From: Amblyomma americanum
Lineage: Eukaryota > Arthropoda > Arachnida > Ixodida > Ixodidae
Assembly: GCF_052857255.1 (NCBI RefSeq)
Contig: NC_135502.1
Location: forward strand, 156,896,099 to 156,960,098
DNA: 64,000 nt
Direction: 5' to 3'
Part shown: positions 29,157-41,468 of the stretch, piece after piece
Numbering within the stretch: the stretch's first letter is position 1
How the letters are laid out: each line of letters opens with the position of its first letter
The notes under the pieces: generated by a model
Seen by the model: the letters and a program-made list of their open reading frames with translations, nothing else
Told to the model about the DNA's origin: nothing
Database searches by the model: none
Made by a program: the position numbers and the translations under genes

Positions 29157-29937
29157 TGCTGTAGGTGTTTGCAGCGCACACGAAACACGGACGGACAGAA
29201 AAGGGAACGAGACACAGCGCTGACTTTCAACTGAGCTTTATTGGAAAAATAAGCGACTTTTAGACAAAAAATTTTTAACATGTGACTCAGAAGATGTCAA
29301 AACGTCCTACTACAGGTGCCATCTAAAATCACTGATACTCTAGATAAAAAACCCTGAAAAAACATGAATGGAAAACACTGAAAGACACGTGCCGCCTAAA
29401 CCACCTAAAGGGTGTCATGATCAACAACGGTGAAGGAACAACAATCGAAAAAACTACCAAAAAACCAAAATGCAAAAGCAGGGTGAAGCTGTATATGGGC
29501 TCCCGTTGTCACAAAAAAATAAAAAAAAGAAAATACATTGACAAAAACAGGGCTGAAACGGTATAAACACATTAACTAAAACAGCATAAGACCCATTATT
29601 TAAAGAGTGTTGAAATTTACAGGTGCGCGCCTGCGGCCTGCAAGAATCCAAGTTCTTTATCCAGGAGTAAGTACTAAGGACACAGCGCTGACGCACATGT
29701 CCCCTTTCTGTTGGATGGCTTTTGCCTCGACAATCTCCCTCGTGGTCTGATCGCTGCTTCTACCTAAAATCGTAGTGTCCTGGAACCGTGGTATGCACTT
29801 ATTGCATTCGCTGCAGTGTACAGCAAGATTTCTTTCTCGTACGTTTCTCTTGCGCAGATTGTCATAATTATTGTTGTGTTCTCGGAGTCGGTCGTTAAGG
29901 CATCGGCCCGATTGTCCTATATAGACTCAGACGTGTG
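29157..29937 (-). mobile_element. PLE-C, minus copy
   Basis: Reverse complement of about 30020-30810, so it includes the 3' end AATAAAGCTCAGTTGAAAGT (minus, near 29240) and the GIY-YIG core down to GCCCGATTGTCCTATATAGA. Repeat identity extends to the outermost GCTGTAGGTGTTTGCAGC at 29157. Confidence 0.85.
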
Positions 29938-30810
29938 GTACACCACGAGTGCAGTGCTCCAAAAAACACCGGTCTCCGTTTGCACCTTGTACCAAGGGTG
30001 TGGTGTATCAGATTCTGTTAAGCTGCGGGAAAGTCTATATAGGACAATCGGGCCGATGCCTTAACGATCGACTCCGAGAACACAACAATAATTATGACAA
30101 TCTGCGCAAGAGAAACATACGAGAAGGAAATCTTGCTGTACACTGCAGCGAATGCAATAAGTGCATACCACGGTTCCAGGACACTACGATTTTAGGTAGA
30201 AGCAGCGATCAGACCACGAGGGAGATTATCGAGGCAAAAGCCATCCAACAGAAAGGAGACATGTGCGTCAGCGCTGTGTCCTTAGTACTCCTGGATAAAG
30301 AACTTGGATTCTTGCAGGCCGCCGGCGCGCACCTGTAAATTTCAACACTCTTTAAATAATGGGTCTTATGCTGTTTTAGTTAATGTGTTTATACCGTTTC
30401 AGCCCTGTTTTTTGTCAATGTATTTTCTTTTTTCTTTTATTTTTTTGTGACAACGGGAGCCCATATACAGCTTCACCCTGTATTTGAATTTGGTATCATA
30501 GTTTTTTGGTAGTTTTTTCGAATGTTGTTCCTTCACCTTTGTTGATCATGACACCCTTTAGGTGGTTTAGGCGGCACGTGTCTTTCAGTGTTTTCCATTC
30601 ATGTTTTTTCAGGGTTTTTTATCTAGAGTATCAGTGATTTTAGATGGCACATGTAGTAGGACGTTTTGACATCTTCTGAGTCACATGTTAAAAATTTTTT
30701 GTATAAAAGTCGCTTATTTTTCCAATAAAGCTCAGTTGAAAGTCAGCGCTGTGTCTCGTTCCCTTTTCTGTCCGTCCGTGTTTCGTGTGCGCTGCAAACA
30801 CCTACAGCAT
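29938..30810 (+). mobile_element. PLE-C, plus copy, head-to-head
   Basis: Starts just after the minus copy and carries the GIY-YIG domain and complete 3' end to CACCTACAGC at 30810. Only about 80 unpaired bases lie between the two arms, so the pair forms an imperfect palindrome of about 1.65 kb. Confidence 0.85.
29949..30338 (+). CDS. PLE-C GIY-YIG endonuclease fragment (open)
   Basis: A 129-residue open frame: SPFAPCTKGVVYQILLSCGK, VYIGQSGRCLNDRLREHNN, an H/C pair LAVHCSECNKC, TTREIIEAKAIQQ with the expected Glu, and the usual C-terminal CVSAVSLVLLDKELGFL. The domain itself is uninterrupted. No RT precedes it, so it is a 5'-truncated element and probably not expressed as a functional retroelement protein. 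Confidence 0.75.
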   Translation: MQCSKKHRSPFAPCTKGVVYQILLSCGKVYIGQSGRCLNDRLREHNNNYDNLRKRNIREGNLAVHCSECNKCIPRFQDTTILGRSSDQTTREIIEAKAIQQKGDMCVSAVSLVLLDKELGFLQAAGAHL

Positions 30811-33800
30811 GAAAAACCAACTAACCCAAGAAAAGACGACTCCAACTCTTCTTGAGAAAGAAATCTCCGTATCGTCGCACGCTGTCTGCAGCAGGGGCTA
30901 GGCAAGAAGAGGAACAGGCCTTCGTCGTCGTTCTGTGGTGTGTGGGTTGTTCATTGTTCGGGCCACCGGTGTAGAGTGGTGAATGGAGGAAATTAGAGCG
31001 CCGGAATTTAAAGCGCAGGTGCAATGAATTTTAGCGTCAGGTACAAAAAGCACCCCAGCCAGCAGTATGGCGGTACGTGGAAACGTGTATAGGAAGAAGG
31101 AAAAGAGAAAGAAAGGCTTTAGGGGGAGAGAAAAATCATGAATGAGAAGTGCACCCTTCCTTGCTTCTGAAAAAAACCTCTCCTAGTGCCGACATGCTGA
31201 CTTGGAATGCCGTTGGAATGCAGCCCTTTTGGAATGTGCTGCTTTTAAGGACGCTCCTCTCCCGATCTCTTCACACTGCGCTCCTCTGTGGGGCTAACAG
31301 ACGAGTTGGTACCTGCTTAGTGACTTTTTCCTGTGTCGCGCTGCATGTTTCATTAGCTTGCAGTTCCTACATCCGTAGTATTCTTCACAATACAGTTGTC
31401 ACCAACGTCCTAGCTGCCGCCACAATACGTTTTTCGTAATCCGCTTAACGCCAACCTTTTTCCGCATACGCAGCGGAATGTAGCCTGTGCGACAAAAAAT
31501 GACTCCCGTGACGTCACGGCTTCTTACAAAAACAAAATGAGGCCCTTTTTTCACATGTAATTAACTGATTTCGGTCTTGTTAACACCTGTATTCTTGTAA
31601 CGATTATTTTTACTAATATTTAAGAATATTTTCTTGCTTTTCATAATCTCGTCCAAGCTGATGTCAATGGAAACCACTTTATAAGGAACTACATCACGAG
31701 AGCGTCACCGACATATTGAGTCGCTGTTCAAGCGTATCAAAGCGTAGTTCAACAGAGCTGACCCTCGTTGCAGAAACTGATTTGTTTTCATAAACGTGGT
31801 GTACATGAATTAAAAGTAGATCGACGCGACGCCATTTTTTTCGTTGCAGTCCATCGCATTTGCGAGATGCCTTCAGAGCGATGGATTCGGATAAGAGCAG
31901 GAGATAGAGTTCAATAGTGACAGTTTGAATAGCCTCCGATTTTCTGGGGTCATAACTCAGGGCCTAGAGAGGAATGGCCCATGGTTCAACACCCATATAA
32001 GGACTCAGCACAGAAGGTTCGGAGCAAAACTAGATGAGAATAAAACTTATTATCAACTGGCCGGGAACCGTAGAATAGTTGTCACGGTATACTCGGCCGC
32101 AAGTCTGGACCACAGGCGTGAAATCGTTAGGAAAATATGAATGAAGGAGCTGGAGAGCACTGACAGGCACTCTAAGGTTATGTCCAGACCTGGAAACAAA
32201 TCTTGCCACACATCGATCAAAAACTTCGATGTTAACGAAAAGGCTTCAAATTAAATTGTGGAAAACAAAGATGTCCGTTTCGTTTGAGTGTTTTAAATGT
32301 CCGGCAATCTGGACACCTTTACCAGACATACAGTATCCGCTATGCATACTTGCAGGTAATGCACAATGACATGCCGCTATTTAAAACAGCCATGCATTTT
32401 CTTTTTTTAGCACAGCTGCGTCAAACCTTCACTCTGAAAACGCTTTGTGGTTCGCCCCGTGTAATATTGGTGCACTCTTGTGAAGCAAGGCAGCAGAAAT
32501 GAGACGGGCTCCTGAGACACCATTATATATCATGTTCAAACACGCACTGACCGTTTCCTGTAATGGCAGTGTTATTACGTGCAAGCCCGCGGGCGTGTTT
32601 TTTAACTGCGTAAAAATTCAGGCTGATTTTTTGTATTTAATGCAGCGTTTTAAACACCAGTTTTTGAATCCTCATGTGAATTCTTCCAGCCGAAGCACAA
32701 GCCATCAAATAGCATGGAATGAATTTTAACGCAGCGGCATCTCTCATAACGTCGGTACACGCAACCAGTTTCCAGGCGCCTCTTCATTATGCTGGCGATA
32801 ACTAGTTTCACATAAAAACAAATCAGAAACCTTTCTTAGCAAAGATGAGCCAGGCCGTCTTGTGGTGCTATTTTTAATTATATATTTTAGGGAACTTAAA
32901 AATTATGAGCACTTTTCTACACCTACTTTTATTTCGCAGCTATATAGTAATGTCCGAAAATGGCAATATTTAAGCCATTTCTTGACGCTGCTATCTTTAT
33001 TAGCCGGAGCACGTTGTGAAAATCGTAGGCTAATGGTATAAAGCTGAAGCTGGTAATAGCGCAGATTTGTAGTTTTCTCGTGCTGGAACGTTAAAAGCCA
33101 GTTCACACTGTGGCTTTGCGGCGTAAGTAAATTCCGGAAGTATACCTTGGACATCGTTTCATCGAATGACATATATATCATAGAATTCGAATATCGAACC
33201 GAACTTCATTTACTGAAATGATCGCAATTGCACCAAATAAATCTATTTGCTAATTTTATCAGAAAACACAGAACGGTGGCAGATAGCCTAAGCCATGTTA
33301 TATTATTCAAGTTTACGGCAGGCTAATATGCGAAATAATCTGAAAAACTTACTTAAGTTAGACTCGAGCTAGTTAGAAAGGACTTAGAATCTAGCTAGCT
33401 TCCAAAACGTTTCACTGGCTTATGTGGTCAGTGTATATAAGCGTTGCGTTATTTGCTTTTGAACCTCGGGCCCCCTATGGCATCGCAATTGAACTACAGT
33501 TGTTGCAGTTGCGTTTTACCTGTGTTTCTCGTTTTCTGGTCCATGTTCCCTTGTGTATTTATGTTCTGTAGATATGTGCTTCGAGGGCGGGGGGGGGGGG
33601 AAGGGAGTATGCATGCGTTTTGCAAAAATGGTCCGCATTCAGTACCGAAATGAAGAGAATGATGGAGACTGCGATTTTGAGAAGAAAACGGAAATGCAAA
33701 GTGAGCGCTAGAAACGCTAGGAACCAGTTGTGGTGGTCCCTCCTGTTCGTGATTATTTTGTTGTGCTCGTCAAAAAAAAAAATCTTTCGGGCTATTTTTC

Positions 33801-35079
33801 TGATACATTTCATTTTCACATTTGCCTACATTTCGGCTACTTTTTCACTCTCCTTTGCGTTTAGAGCTCGGACCCATTTGATAGCCCTGTTTGAGGCGCA
33901 TCCGCATTCTTAGCCGCGTGCGCCTCAAGCTGAAAATTCTCTCGGGACTATGCCACCGCCTGTGTCGCAAAACAAACGCGGACTCCCTATTCTTACCCTG
34001 TGGGTGTTGCGCAGCGTATGTCCAACCTTTTCTTTCGGAGCAACCTCGCTACCAGTATTTGGGAATGAAGAGGGCTTGCAAGCAAGTTTTTTTTTACTTT
34101 TTCAGGCACACAGCACACACACACACACACACTGACCTTTAACAACCCCCCCCCCCCCCCCAAAAAAAAAATGAAGAAAACAAGACCGGAGGTGCATGAG
34201 CAACGTGGGTTCACTAAAACTCCGTTTACCTTCAGAATCCTGGACCATCTGAAGAAACCAAATTGTGCCTCGTGTATACAACTCCCGTTAATATGAACTA
34301 CTTGAATTAGGGACAATTTTACAAAGCTATCCTTCGCGGCAGAATAAATGTCATGACATCTGACGCGAAGGCAGCCACGGGCACGTGTTCAGCTGCTGGC
34401 GGAATTTCCTAAATCACACACACAAAAAGGAAGCAAATTTGGCGCCGTTCCTTTCTTCCCCTGTGCAAAGCCCGCGGAGAGGGAGCGCCGACGGGGCGAC
34501 GTGGTCTTGAACACAACCCGGCAAGCCCGCCGGTACAGCGTTTCCTTCTCCTCTCGTTATCTTTCGCCGCGTGGGCGCGGACAGCTGCGGGCACTGCTAA
34601 AAAAATAGCGAAGAAAATAAAACATTTTCTTTTTTCGCCACGTGACCAAAGAAGCTGGATTTCGGCGGCATTGGAAGCCGAAGCCGAAGCCGAAGGCAAT
34701 CTTTGGTGCCGGAATGGCCGCGGTGCGTTAGGATGTTAGACAAATTGTTGACCTTTTAGTATGCTAAGTCTTGCGTGATGTGAAGGCAATGATATTTGAA
34801 ACTCCTATGACTAAATGTATTGCTGTAGATCATTTTGTAGCCTTTTTAGTCAACACATGTTTCACAATTCAACAAACATAAAACCTGATATCTCCCAAAA
34901 ATATTACATCAGGACATTTGGAATGCCCCAGAATGTGCTCATTTTTCCCGAAGACATCCAAAAAACGTCCCCACAACTAGCCGTGTCCAAAAGGTTGTGC
35001 GTCCCAGGGACAGCCCGAAAGGTCAAAGCTAGATTTCTGAGTTCTGGCTCAATAAAATTATTTCTTCTTTTTCATGCAG
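30811..35079. other. Long stretch without recognised gene or element
   Basis: I see only simple repeats: poly-G at about 33590-33600, (CA)n at 34117-34131, and poly-C followed by poly-A at about 34145-34170. Open frames are short and unrelated to anything I know. Confidence 0.4.
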
Positions 35080-35858
35080 ACTTCAGGCATCTAAGCGCAC
35101 ATATGTGCGAAATTTCAGGTACATTCCTGCACTACAGGTGGTGTAATACATCTGTCCACTTGCGTCAATGCTTGCTGGCTGGGCCATTCAGACTTACCTG
35201 TTTGCATGAAATGTGCTTTAACAAGGTGAAAATTTGGGCTGGTTGGTGCATGATTTTGTGACGGGAGCAGCGCAGCACGAGACAGAGACAGGCGGGCCAC
35301 GACGCTGAATAACAACCAGATTTTTAATGCATGTTCGTCGAATATATACATCTAGCCCGTATAAAAAGGAAAAGAAAAAAAGCATCAAAAACGCACAAGA
35401 TGCACACGTGGTGAAATATTAAGACATCGCACGCAGATAATCAATTTGTCTGTCACGAAGCGCTATTGAAGGTATGCAGACACATACCTCGCTCTTTGGT
35501 CGGATGTTGAAGGCTTCTGCAATCTCTCATTCGTTGAGCAAAATATGCCCCGCCGCGGTGGCTCAGTGGTTAGGGCGCTCGACTACTGATCCGGAGTTCC
35601 CGGGTTGGAACCCGACCGCGGCGGCTGCGTTTTTATGGAGGAAAAACGCTAAGGCGCCCGTGTGCTTGCGATGTCAGTGCACGTTAAAGATCCCCAGGTG
35701 GTCGAAATTATTCCGGAGACCTCCACTACGGCACCTATTCTTCCTTTCTTCTTTCACTCCCCCCTTTATCCCTTCCTTTACGGCGCAGTTCAGGTGTCCA
35801 ACGATATATGAGACAGATACTGCGCCATTTCCTTTCCCCAAAAAAACCAATTATTTTT
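35080..35858 (+). repeat. Locus matching the inverted block at 4152-4930
   Basis: The block starts directly after TTCTTCTTTTTCATGCAG, a polypyrimidine-AG splice-acceptor-like site at 35061-35079. It runs through about 185 bases of unclassified DNA, the PLE-D 3' end (antisense) and the family A SINE (sense). Here the PLE continues beyond the SINE, so this is the ancestral arrangement and the 4-kb block the derived one. Confidence 0.75.
35548..35858 (+). repeat. SINE family A inserted in PLE-D, with 14-bp target duplication
   Basis: Full length, with head CCCCGCCGCGGTGGCTCAGT. TTGAGCAAAATATG stands immediately before (35534-35547) and again after it (35859-35872). The exact 14-bp duplication shows that the SINE inserted here by target-primed reverse transcription. 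Confidence 0.9.
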
Positions 35859-36290
35859 TTGAGCAAAATATGATGGGGGACCATTGTGTTGTTAAGCTAC
35901 GGAGCGCATTCATGCTCCCTGAATGTTTTGGTAATTCACTACTAATGGCGCCCTTTAGGGATCTTTCGTGCTCTGGTGGTGGTAGTGGTTTTATTAAAAA
36001 TAATAGTAAAAAGGAAGGAAAAGATTTTTGCTAGCCCCGGCATCTGCCATCGATACTGAAGCACCTGAGCTGGGGCAGCGGAAATAAAGGACAGCAGGCA
36101 GAATGGAGAAATGAAATGAAAGAGGTGAGGGGATAGGAATAGAGGACAGGGGGAGAAGTAATATGTACAAACTATTTACACAATAAGTAATGTGTCCAGG
36201 TTGTGCGCGTGATTAGTTCAGTTTAGAGGAATTAAATCACACACGCGCACAGCACTGTGTAGGTTACAACTGGAGTGGGGCGTCCAGTTA

Positions 36291-36488
36291 TTAATCGTTC
36301 AAGGTAGAACTCGCGGAGCGTTCGGTCACTCGAAGCCGTTTATTCAAACAGCGCCCTGTTTGACCAATGTAGGTGCATCCGCATGACAGATATATTTCAC
36401 AAACCCCGCTTTCCACACATTTCACATGTTTTCCAGTTTTATTTCTTGCATTGATTTTTTCCTTTGCTCGCTGTTGACTTTGGCGCAC
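36291..36488 (-). pseudogene. PLE-D GIY-YIG fragment
   Basis: The minus frame reads KHVKCVESGVCEIYLSCGC, then TYIGQTGRCLNKRLRV, and loses the frame before the rest of the nuclease. GIY is here GVCEIY. The frame ends at 36291 and no catalytic Glu can be placed in it. Inactive remnant. Confidence 0.75.
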
Positions 36489-36716
36489 AGGCTTCTTAAC
36501 TTGTTGGGTGCTGACATAAGCACTTTTACACCAGTTCTAGCTCCTACCCTTTTGAACCTGTTGGAAATGCCAATAATGCAAGGAATGACCGCGGACGGCT
36601 TCCTTTATTATGATGTGCTTGCGACATATTTTCTGCCTCTAAGTGTTTGCAGAATCCCTTTTGCAACACTGGATAGCAGTCTCGTCGGGCAACCTGCTGC
36701 TTTCAGCCGATGGTAC

Positions 36717-37545
36717 TGTCACATATATTAAGGAGCCTAAAATAAATTTTAAAGCAAATGGTGTGAAGAAGACGACGCGAATTAACCGAAGAATAAAGAA
36801 GAGGAAGAAGAAGCATTCGTTGAGGTGGAGCGAGGTGATTGGTGGAGAAGCATTCGGTGAGGTGGAGAGAGATGATTGGTGGAGAAGAGAAGACGATGAC
36901 AAGGCTTACGTGGACTAACACCGAGGCTATAAAAGGGCGAGTGAGATCGAGGCCCGGGGGGAACAACTGAGAAGCGCAGGCTCCCGTGGGTCAGGGACAC
37001 TTTGGTTGGAAGAGATCGATCCCGGCTACTGCCCCGGTGAGCTCGCGTTCTACGACTCCGCATCGTGGACTGCCTGCTGTGCCTGAGCCCGATCCGGGGA
37101 GTCAACTAAGGACGTTACCACCTGCTACAGCCAGGGGTGTCTCTAGTGCTGTTGCCACCCATCCGGGTGATGCCCCCACGCCATTGACACCGGCATCACC
37201 TCCACAGGCGCTTGGACCGGGAGCTTGTACGACGCAGCCAGCGACGCCAGCCCAAGCGCGTCGAACGCCGCCTCGACGCCGCCTACGGGATCCATACAAC
37301 GCCGCAGCCACACCGAACCAACCGTGAGCACGAACGCCGACCGCTAATAGTAGAACACTAGTAGTAGACGCTAGTAGCAGTGTGCCCGGGTCTTGTGTAT
37401 TTATAGTCTTTGTGCTTTGTGTTAGTTTTGTTACTTTTGTGTTCTAGTGTGTGTGCCACGTAGGGTGTATTAAATGTGTGTGTGAGTAAACCCGTCGCCT
37501 AATTCATTCTTTCGGTCCGAGTGTTCTCTGGAGAGATCCGTGACA
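36717..37545 (+). repeat. gypsy-2 5' LTR
   Basis: TGTCAC...GTGACA ends. A TATA box TATAAAAGG lies at about 36937-36945, and the region is conserved in the other two LTRs of the family (about 45094 and 55721). About 829 bp. Confidence 0.9.
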
Positions 37546-37554
37546 AGCGAAAAG

Positions 37555-37570
37555 TGGCGAGCCTGGGCCA
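37555..37570 (+). promoter_or_regulatory. gypsy-2 probable primer-binding site
   Basis: TGGCGAGCCTGGGCC starts 10 bases after the LTR. It begins with the TGG that pairs with the CCA end of a tRNA. The tRNA is not identified. Confidence 0.45.
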
Positions 37571-37631
37571 GGATTCATTTCCTTTTTTTTGCTTCGTCTC
37601 CGATGTTTCCGATCTCTCGACGGCAGAAAGC

Positions 37632-39150
37632 ATGGATTTGGCAAGAACGTTAGAACTGGCGCTCAAGCTAGGGTTAAGCAAAGGAAGAGGCGATGCGTCT
37701 CTATGAGGAGGAGGCAAAGAGGCAGAGAGGAAAGGGCGCAAGCATGCGCAGACGCTTGCGAAGCAGAAGAGCGCGAGGAGAAAAGAGCTCGGGAGGCAGA
37801 AGAGCGAGAAGCTAGAAGAGCCCGCGAGGAAGAACAGGAGAAAAGAAGGATAGAACGGGAGAAGGAGTTTATTTTGTGGGAACAGGCGCATGTTGCGGGA
37901 TGATATGAGGAGATCACGGACAACGATCAGCGTTCCTTAGCGGGTACAGAATCTCCTAGACCAGCCAGAGTTTGCCCAAGGAAGCTGATGGCTCCTTTCG
38001 ATGACAAGAGAGATGATTTGGATGCATATCTGCAACGATGCGAGCGGATAGCTTTGGGGCAAGGCTGAAGCGCAGTGAATGGGCCACGGCATTAAGCATG
38101 TGTTTAGTCGGAGAGGCGCGGAATGTCTTTGGAAGGATGCCTGCTGCTGATGCCATGGACTACGAGAAAGTCAAATAGGCACTCCTCCAAAGATTCAGGA
38201 TTACGGCAGAGGGTTTTCGTGAGAGATTTCGAACCGCGAAACCTGGGGATTCGGAATAATAATAATAATTGGTTTTTGATGGAAAGGAAATGGCGCAGTA
38301 TCTGTCTCATATATCGTCGGACACCTGAACCGCGCCGTAAGGGAAAGGATAAAGGGAGTGAAAGAAGAAAGAGGGAAATAGGTGCCGTAGTGGAGGGCTC
38401 CGGAATAATTTCGACCACCTGGGGATCTTTAACGTGCACTGACATCGCACAGCACACGGGCGCTTTAGCGTTTTTCCTCCATAAAAACGCAGCCGCCGCG
38501 GTCGGGTTCGAACCCGGGAACTCCGGATCAGTAGTCGAGCGCCCTAGCCACTGAGCCACCGCGGCGGGTAGGATTCGGAAACCGCGAAGCAGTTTTCCTG
38601 CAGGCTGACCAACTATTTTGATAGGTGGCTTGATATGTCAAACACAGAAAAAATGTTTTGAAGGTGTGCGTGACAAGCTGGTCACAGAGCATTGTTTAGC
38701 GTGTTGCAGCTCTAAGCTGGCGCTATTCCTGAAGGAAAGTTGTGTTCGTTGGAAGAGTTCGCCGACACTGCTGACGAATTCCTCGAGGCTCAAGGGTTAA
38801 AGAATTTGAGTAAGGCAAAAAAGGAAAGCCAAAAGACCCTAGAGACAGATGCGGAAAAACCAAGAGCATATGGCAGTGCATCTAAGGCGCCAGTAAGGTG
38901 TTTTCTCTGCGGCAAGGTGGGACATCGTGCAGCTGACTGTCGGACTAGTATTGCTGCCCAAAAAAACACAGGTTGTGTGTCAAGGTTGTAAGAGGAGGGG
39001 TCATACTCTGGATGAGTGCCGATACAGAACACCGGACCGAGCTGCATGCGTTCTCGACTCAAGGGTAGAACTTGTCACGCCAACCGAAGTTCCACAGCTG
39101 AAACGAGAGCAAACGCCGCTGGAAAATGAGGCAGTGTGTGGACCACCCAA
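37632..39150 (+). pseudogene. gypsy-2 gag with SCAN-like capsid and two zinc knuckles
   Basis: ATG at 37632 (MDLARTLELALKLGLSKG), a frameshift, then a charged helix rich in Glu and Arg. The capsid follows: PRKLMAPFDDKRDDLDAYLQ and, past a SINE at 38257-38570, KLALFLKE and FADTADEFLEAQG. Two CCHC knuckles close it: CFLCGKVGHRAADC (about 38899-38940) and, in another frame, CQGCKRRGHTLDEC (about 38978). The capsid style resembles that of Gmr1-like gypsy elements, from which the vertebrate SCAN domain is thought to derive. The protein is broken by at least three shifts or stops and the SINE. Confidence 0.7.
38257..38570 (-). repeat. SINE family A inserted in gypsy-2 gag, with 10-bp target duplication
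   Basis: GGATTCGGAA occurs at 38247-38256 and 38571-38580 on the two sides. Full length, same family as the copies at 4.15 and 35.5 kb. Confidence 0.9.
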
Positions 39151-39159
39151 GTAGAAAGC

Positions 39160-39260
39160 AGCAATGCCAGTGGTGGTTGCGAAAATAGGGGACCGTCCTA
39201 CATTGGTGCTTAGAGACAGCGGAGCTAACCACAGTCTTGGTTTGTAGAAGCCTGGTGAAG
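39160..39260 (+). pseudogene. gypsy-2 aspartic protease remnant
   Basis: VVAKIGDRPTLVLRDSGANH contains the D-S-G active site at about 39212, followed at once by a stop and frame change. Only the first part of a retropepsin is seen in frame. The second half is likely in 39237 onward (VRYLPEARILVSTPYYTGQV). Confidence 0.6.
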
Positions 39261-40838
39261 GGCGAGGATCTTACAGGGGAAGCGTCGGCCGTCACTCGTG
39301 TAGATAGCACAGTAAGGTACCTTCCTGAAGCCAGGATCCTAGTGTCCACGCCATATTATACTGGGCAGGTAGTGGCAAAATGCTTAGACCAACCCATCTA
39401 CGATCACATCTTGGGGAACATTACGGGTGCAAGAGGTGTCGAAGACCCCGATCCCGAGTGGAGGATGCTCGGCGTTGAAGAACATTCAAAGGAGGAAAGG
39501 CATGCGACAGCTCAGACGGGTGCAGTCAATTTCTCGTCGGCAGTGGAGACAAGAGCTCAAGCGACAGCCCGAGCAACGCAGCGTCCGCTCTGTACTCCTG
39601 TTACGATGTGCCTGAGCGTAACACCGGGCGAAATTGCAATTAGGCAAAAAGAAGACCCGAGCCTAAAGACCTGCTTCGAAAGAGTCGGGGAAAAAGTGAA
39701 AAGAAAGAAGAGTCGCACGTCCTTTGAATTCCAGTTGGTAAATGGTCTTCTGCACAGGGAGGGCATATTTAGTTCAGGAAGGGGCGTCCAACAGCTGTAG
39801 TTACCAAGACATATGCGAGAGACCGTGCTACGCTTAGGACATGACGCCATTATGGCCGGACACCAGGGTGTTCAAAAAATGGTGTCTAGAATCACCGAGG
39901 AGTTCTTTTGGCCGGGTGTTCAGAGTTACGTTAAGCGCTTTGTTCGCTCATGTGACGTGTGCCAGCGCACAGTTCCGAAGGGAAGAGTTGGTCCCGTACC
40001 TCTGGGCAAGATGCCAGCCATCGACCTACCGTTTCAGCGAGTGGCAATTGACATTGTGGGGCCAAACTCTCTAGTATCCGCCAAAGGCATTAGATATGTG
40101 CTTACTCTGGTTCACTTGGCCACTCGTTATCCTGACGCTATTCCACTCAGAACTATTGACAGTATCCAAGTGCCGGAGGGTCTTGTGGAAATGTTTTCGC
40201 TTTATGGGTTCCCGAGGAAAATTTTGAGTGACCAGGGCTCGAACTTCACATCGGAGCTAATGAAGGAGATTAACCGCTTTTTGTCAATAAGACAGTTACT
40301 GACGACGCTTTACCAGCCCCTGTGTAATGGGCTTGTAGAGCGGTTCAACGGCACCCTCAAAATTATGATCAAGAAAATGTGCCAGGAGAGACCTAACGAT
40401 TGGGATAGATATCTCCCAGCTCTCGTGTTCGCTTACCGAGAAGTACCACAGACGTGTCTTGGTTTCTCGCCCTTTGAGATGTATGGGAAAACCGTTAGAG
40501 GTCCACTTACAACACTCAAGGAGCTGTGGGTTAATAAGGAGATTGCATCAGATCTCTAGACAACATACACATACGTTCTTGAGTTGCGGGATAGGTTAAA
40601 GGAAACATACAGGCTTGCACATCAAAGCCATGAAAAGGCGCGTGAACGCCACAAGGGATGTTGTGAAAAGAAAGCCATTAACAGAAATCTGAATCCGGGC
40701 GACAGGGTTCTTGTGTTGCTACCCATGGACCATGATAAGTTAATGATGCAATGGAAGGGCCCATACCTTGTGACACGGAAGAAAAAGGATATCCATTATG
40801 AGGTATTAATAGATGGCATTAGGAGGGTTTTACAATAA
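39237..40838 (+). pseudogene. gypsy-2 integrase with upstream linker
   Basis: The first frame (39237-39800) is a linker that ends SFEFQLVNGLLHREG, then one stop. In the same frame follows the integrase (39813-40559). It has the zinc-binding HHCC (LGHDAIMAGHQGV ... SCDVCQRT) and the catalytic DDE as VAIDIVGP, ILSDQGSNF and GLVERFNGTL. The C-terminal part after a stop at 40557 has LNPGDRVLVLLPMDHDKL and a chromodomain-free end at 40838, then MMKKYEERGPVRRYAP. The linker joins protease to integrase directly. The integrase core keeps its catalytic residues, though two stops interrupt the polyprotein. Confidence 0.85.
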
Positions 40839-41440
40839 ATATGATGAAGAAATATGAAGAAAGAGGTCCCGTACGGCGGTACGCGCCCAGGTCAACTTTT
40901 TCGGTAGTGGCCGAGGAGACAGGTGGTGCTGCCGAGGTGTCCACGCTCAGTGGGAAGAAAAACGCAGGAGGGGATGAGGTACTGAAGAAGGCGAATTTGA
41001 ATGCACACAGAGGATTACAACTCTACTTCAAATCAAGGGGGAGACGTATTGGGGTGGGCCAAGCCAAACTGAGGTCATATGTTACAAATTAGACTTGTAT
41101 GGAGATAGAGCTAACTGGTCAGCTCTTGGTGTCTCTGGGATATATTTTGTTGTTGCTGTGTTAATGTATGTCTGGGATTTACCTTGTTGTTGTTGTTGTT
41201 GCTATTGTTGGTATTATGTGATTACACAAGGGAGTGTGTTGTGGACACGAACATGTTTATTAAGGACTCTGTACGGACGGCGGCAGTGGTGTGTTAGTGT
41301 TCTGAAAACGCAATTTGGTGTACTGTGTTAGTGGTGTGCGTTTGGTGTGTGCTGGGTCCAGAATCTTCACAGAAGATAGTCGGTTGGCTGGATGGCTTGA
41401 AGATGAGGATGACGTGAGCAGTTTTTCATGGAAAAACTCG

Positions 41441-41456
41441 TGAGGGAGGGGGTCCT
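41441..41456 (+). other. gypsy-2 polypurine tract
   Basis: TGAGGGAGGGGGTCCT lies directly before the 3' LTR start TGTCAC at 41457, the place of second-strand priming. Confidence 0.6.
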
Positions 41457-41468
41457 TGTCACATATAT
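41457..41468 (+). repeat. gypsy-2 3' LTR, first 12 bases
   Basis: TGTCACATATAT, then LINE-2. The LTR resumes with TAAGGAGCC at 44896, exactly where the 5' LTR continues. Confidence 0.85.

Larger units (their letters stand above)
35265..36711 (-). mobile_element. PLE-D, minus copy, 3' part (the 5' part is at 45733-45950)
   Basis: On minus it runs from 36711 to the 3' end at about 35265. It includes the linker (matching 46070-46320), the GIY-YIG core and the tail ATCTGGTTGTTATTCAGCGT. The gypsy-2 insertion at 36717 splits it. The missing 5' portion continues at 45733-45950, where CTTGAACTCTATGATGACAG mirrors the plus copy near 46030. Confidence 0.75.

Noticed and set aside
29157..30810. Hammerhead ribozyme in the PLE ends
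   Set aside because: Some PLEs carry hammerhead motifs. I looked for CTGATGA and GAAA in the right arrangement near the element ends and did not find it.
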